A stretch of DNA of 12,498 nucleotides from Actinomycetota bacterium. Lineage in GTDB: Bacteria; Actinomycetota; Thermoleophilia; Gaiellales; Gaiellaceae. The DNA lies in NCBI GenBank assembly GCA_013697465.1, contig JACCWU010000153.1:1-12498 (forward strand). Direction: 5' to 3'. Under the pieces are notes generated by a model. The model ran no database searches. It was not told where the DNA came from and worked only from the letters and a program-made list of their open reading frames with translations. Positions 12,001-12,498 of the stretch are shown here, in pieces. Within the stretch, counting starts at the first letter, position 1, and the number at the start of each line of letters is the position of its first letter. The translations under genes were made by a program, and so were the position numbers.

Positions 12001-12498
12001 TCAGCGAAGAGTCGCGAACGCCTCGCGGGCGGCCGCGATCGTCGTGTCGATCTCCGCGTCGGTGTGGGCGGTCGAGAGGAACCACGCCTCGAACTGCGAG
12101 GGCGGAAGGTAGATCCCGCGGTCGAGCATCGCCCGATGGAAGCGCGCGAAGCGCTCGGTGTCGGCACGCTTCGCGTCTTCCCAGCTCCGGATCGTCGAGT
12201 CGCTGAAGAAGAACCCGAGCATCGTCCCGGCCCGCGTCGGCTGGCCGGACACTCCCGCGTCGGCGGCGACGGCGCCGATCCCGGCGACGAGCCGCTCGCA
12301 GGCGCGCTCGACTCCGGCCCACACGCCGGGCTCCCGAAGCTCACGCAGCGTCTCGATCCCTGCCGTCATCGCGAGCGGGTTCCCGGAGAGCGTCCCCGCT
12401 TGGTACACGGGCCCGGCCGGGGCGACGAGCTCCATGATCTCGCGCCGGCCGCCGTAGGCGCCCACGGGAAGCCCGCCGCCGATCACCTTCCCCAGCGT
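12001..12498 (-). CDS. hemL: Glutamate-1-semialdehyde 2,1-aminomutase, C-terminal part, cut by the window edge
   Basis: The last 165 residues of HemL are present, and the 5' part lies outside the window. The enzyme converts glutamate-1-semialdehyde to 5-aminolevulinate with PLP, in the C5 route to tetrapyrroles in the cytosol. The fragment starts at TLGKVIGGGLPVGAYGG, where the lysine (fourth visible residue) forms the Schiff base with PLP. VYQAGTLSGNPLAM, the FFFSDS segment, the ERFARFHRAMLDRGIYLPPS region and AHTDAEIDTTIAAAREAF follow in the same order as in Escherichia coli HemL. The stop codon TGA at 12001-12003 ends the gene at the normal place. It is a housekeeping gene at the edge of the glycan region, 22 bases from the next start, so the glycosyltransferase may be read through from hemL. 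Confidence 0.95.
   Translation of the reverse strand, partial: TLGKVIGGGLPVGAYGGRREIMELVAPAGPVYQAGTLSGNPLAMTAGIETLRELREPGVWAGVERACERLVAGIGAVAADAGVSGQPTRAGTMLGFFFSDSTIRSWEDAKRADTERFARFHRAMLDRGIYLPPSQFEAWFLSTAHTDAEIDTTIAAAREAFATLR

Noticed and set aside
1..12498. CRISPR array, tRNA, rRNA or phage genes
   Set aside because: No regularly spaced repeats, tRNA-like cloverleaf with CCA-end features, rRNA signature or phage protein was seen.

Overview
The window is one GC-rich stretch (roughly two thirds G+C by eye) in which every supportable gene lies on the minus strand, so transcription runs from the high coordinates to the low ones. Frequent GTG starts, four-base gene overlaps, a Rv1284-like beta carbonic anhydrase and a C5-pathway hemL gene fit a high-GC Gram-positive bacterium. 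I favour Actinomycetota, possibly Thermoleophilia, with low confidence at the class level because no rRNA or other marker gene is present.

In transcription order, the window opens with the 3' part of hemL (12001-12498, cut by the window edge). A surface-polysaccharide block follows: a GT-B glycosyltransferase (10719-11978), a multi-spanning O-antigen ligase/polymerase-type membrane protein (9179-10555) and a second family-4-type glycosyltransferase (8172-9182). The 163 bases between the first glycosyltransferase and the ligase form one imperfect palindrome with arms of about 80 bases. Folded as RNA, it would pair the ligase's strong Shine-Dalgarno sequence with a complement beside the preceding stop codon. 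A small beta-carbonic anhydrase (7586-8095) comes next, with candidate hairpins on both sides.

After a 184-base gap with several hairpins comes the most interesting part, a tightly packed run from 7401 to the left edge. Its order is neuB-like sialate synthase, KdsC-type HAD phosphatase, PtmA-like SDR, class I methyltransferase, aldehyde dehydrogenase, ketopantoate-reductase-like protein, neuA-like cytidylyltransferase, enolase-superfamily sugar-acid dehydratase, and the first 33 codons of another gene. Every junction is a four-base overlap (GTGA or ATGA) except one two-base gap, so the genes look translationally coupled and selected as a unit.

NeuB, phosphatase and NeuA form the core of a route to a CMP-activated 2-keto-3-deoxy sugar acid (nonulosonic-acid type): PEP condensation, dephosphorylation, CMP transfer. 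The SDR, methyltransferase, aldehyde dehydrogenase, PanE-like reductase and enolase-type dehydratase do not belong to the standard sialic, legionaminic or pseudaminic routes as a set. No epimerase, aminotransferase, acetyltransferase or sialyltransferase is visible here. My inference is a variant or undescribed activated-ulosonate pathway feeding the neighbouring glycan genes, with the extra enzymes making an unusual precursor or a tailoring group. The sequence does not reveal the product.
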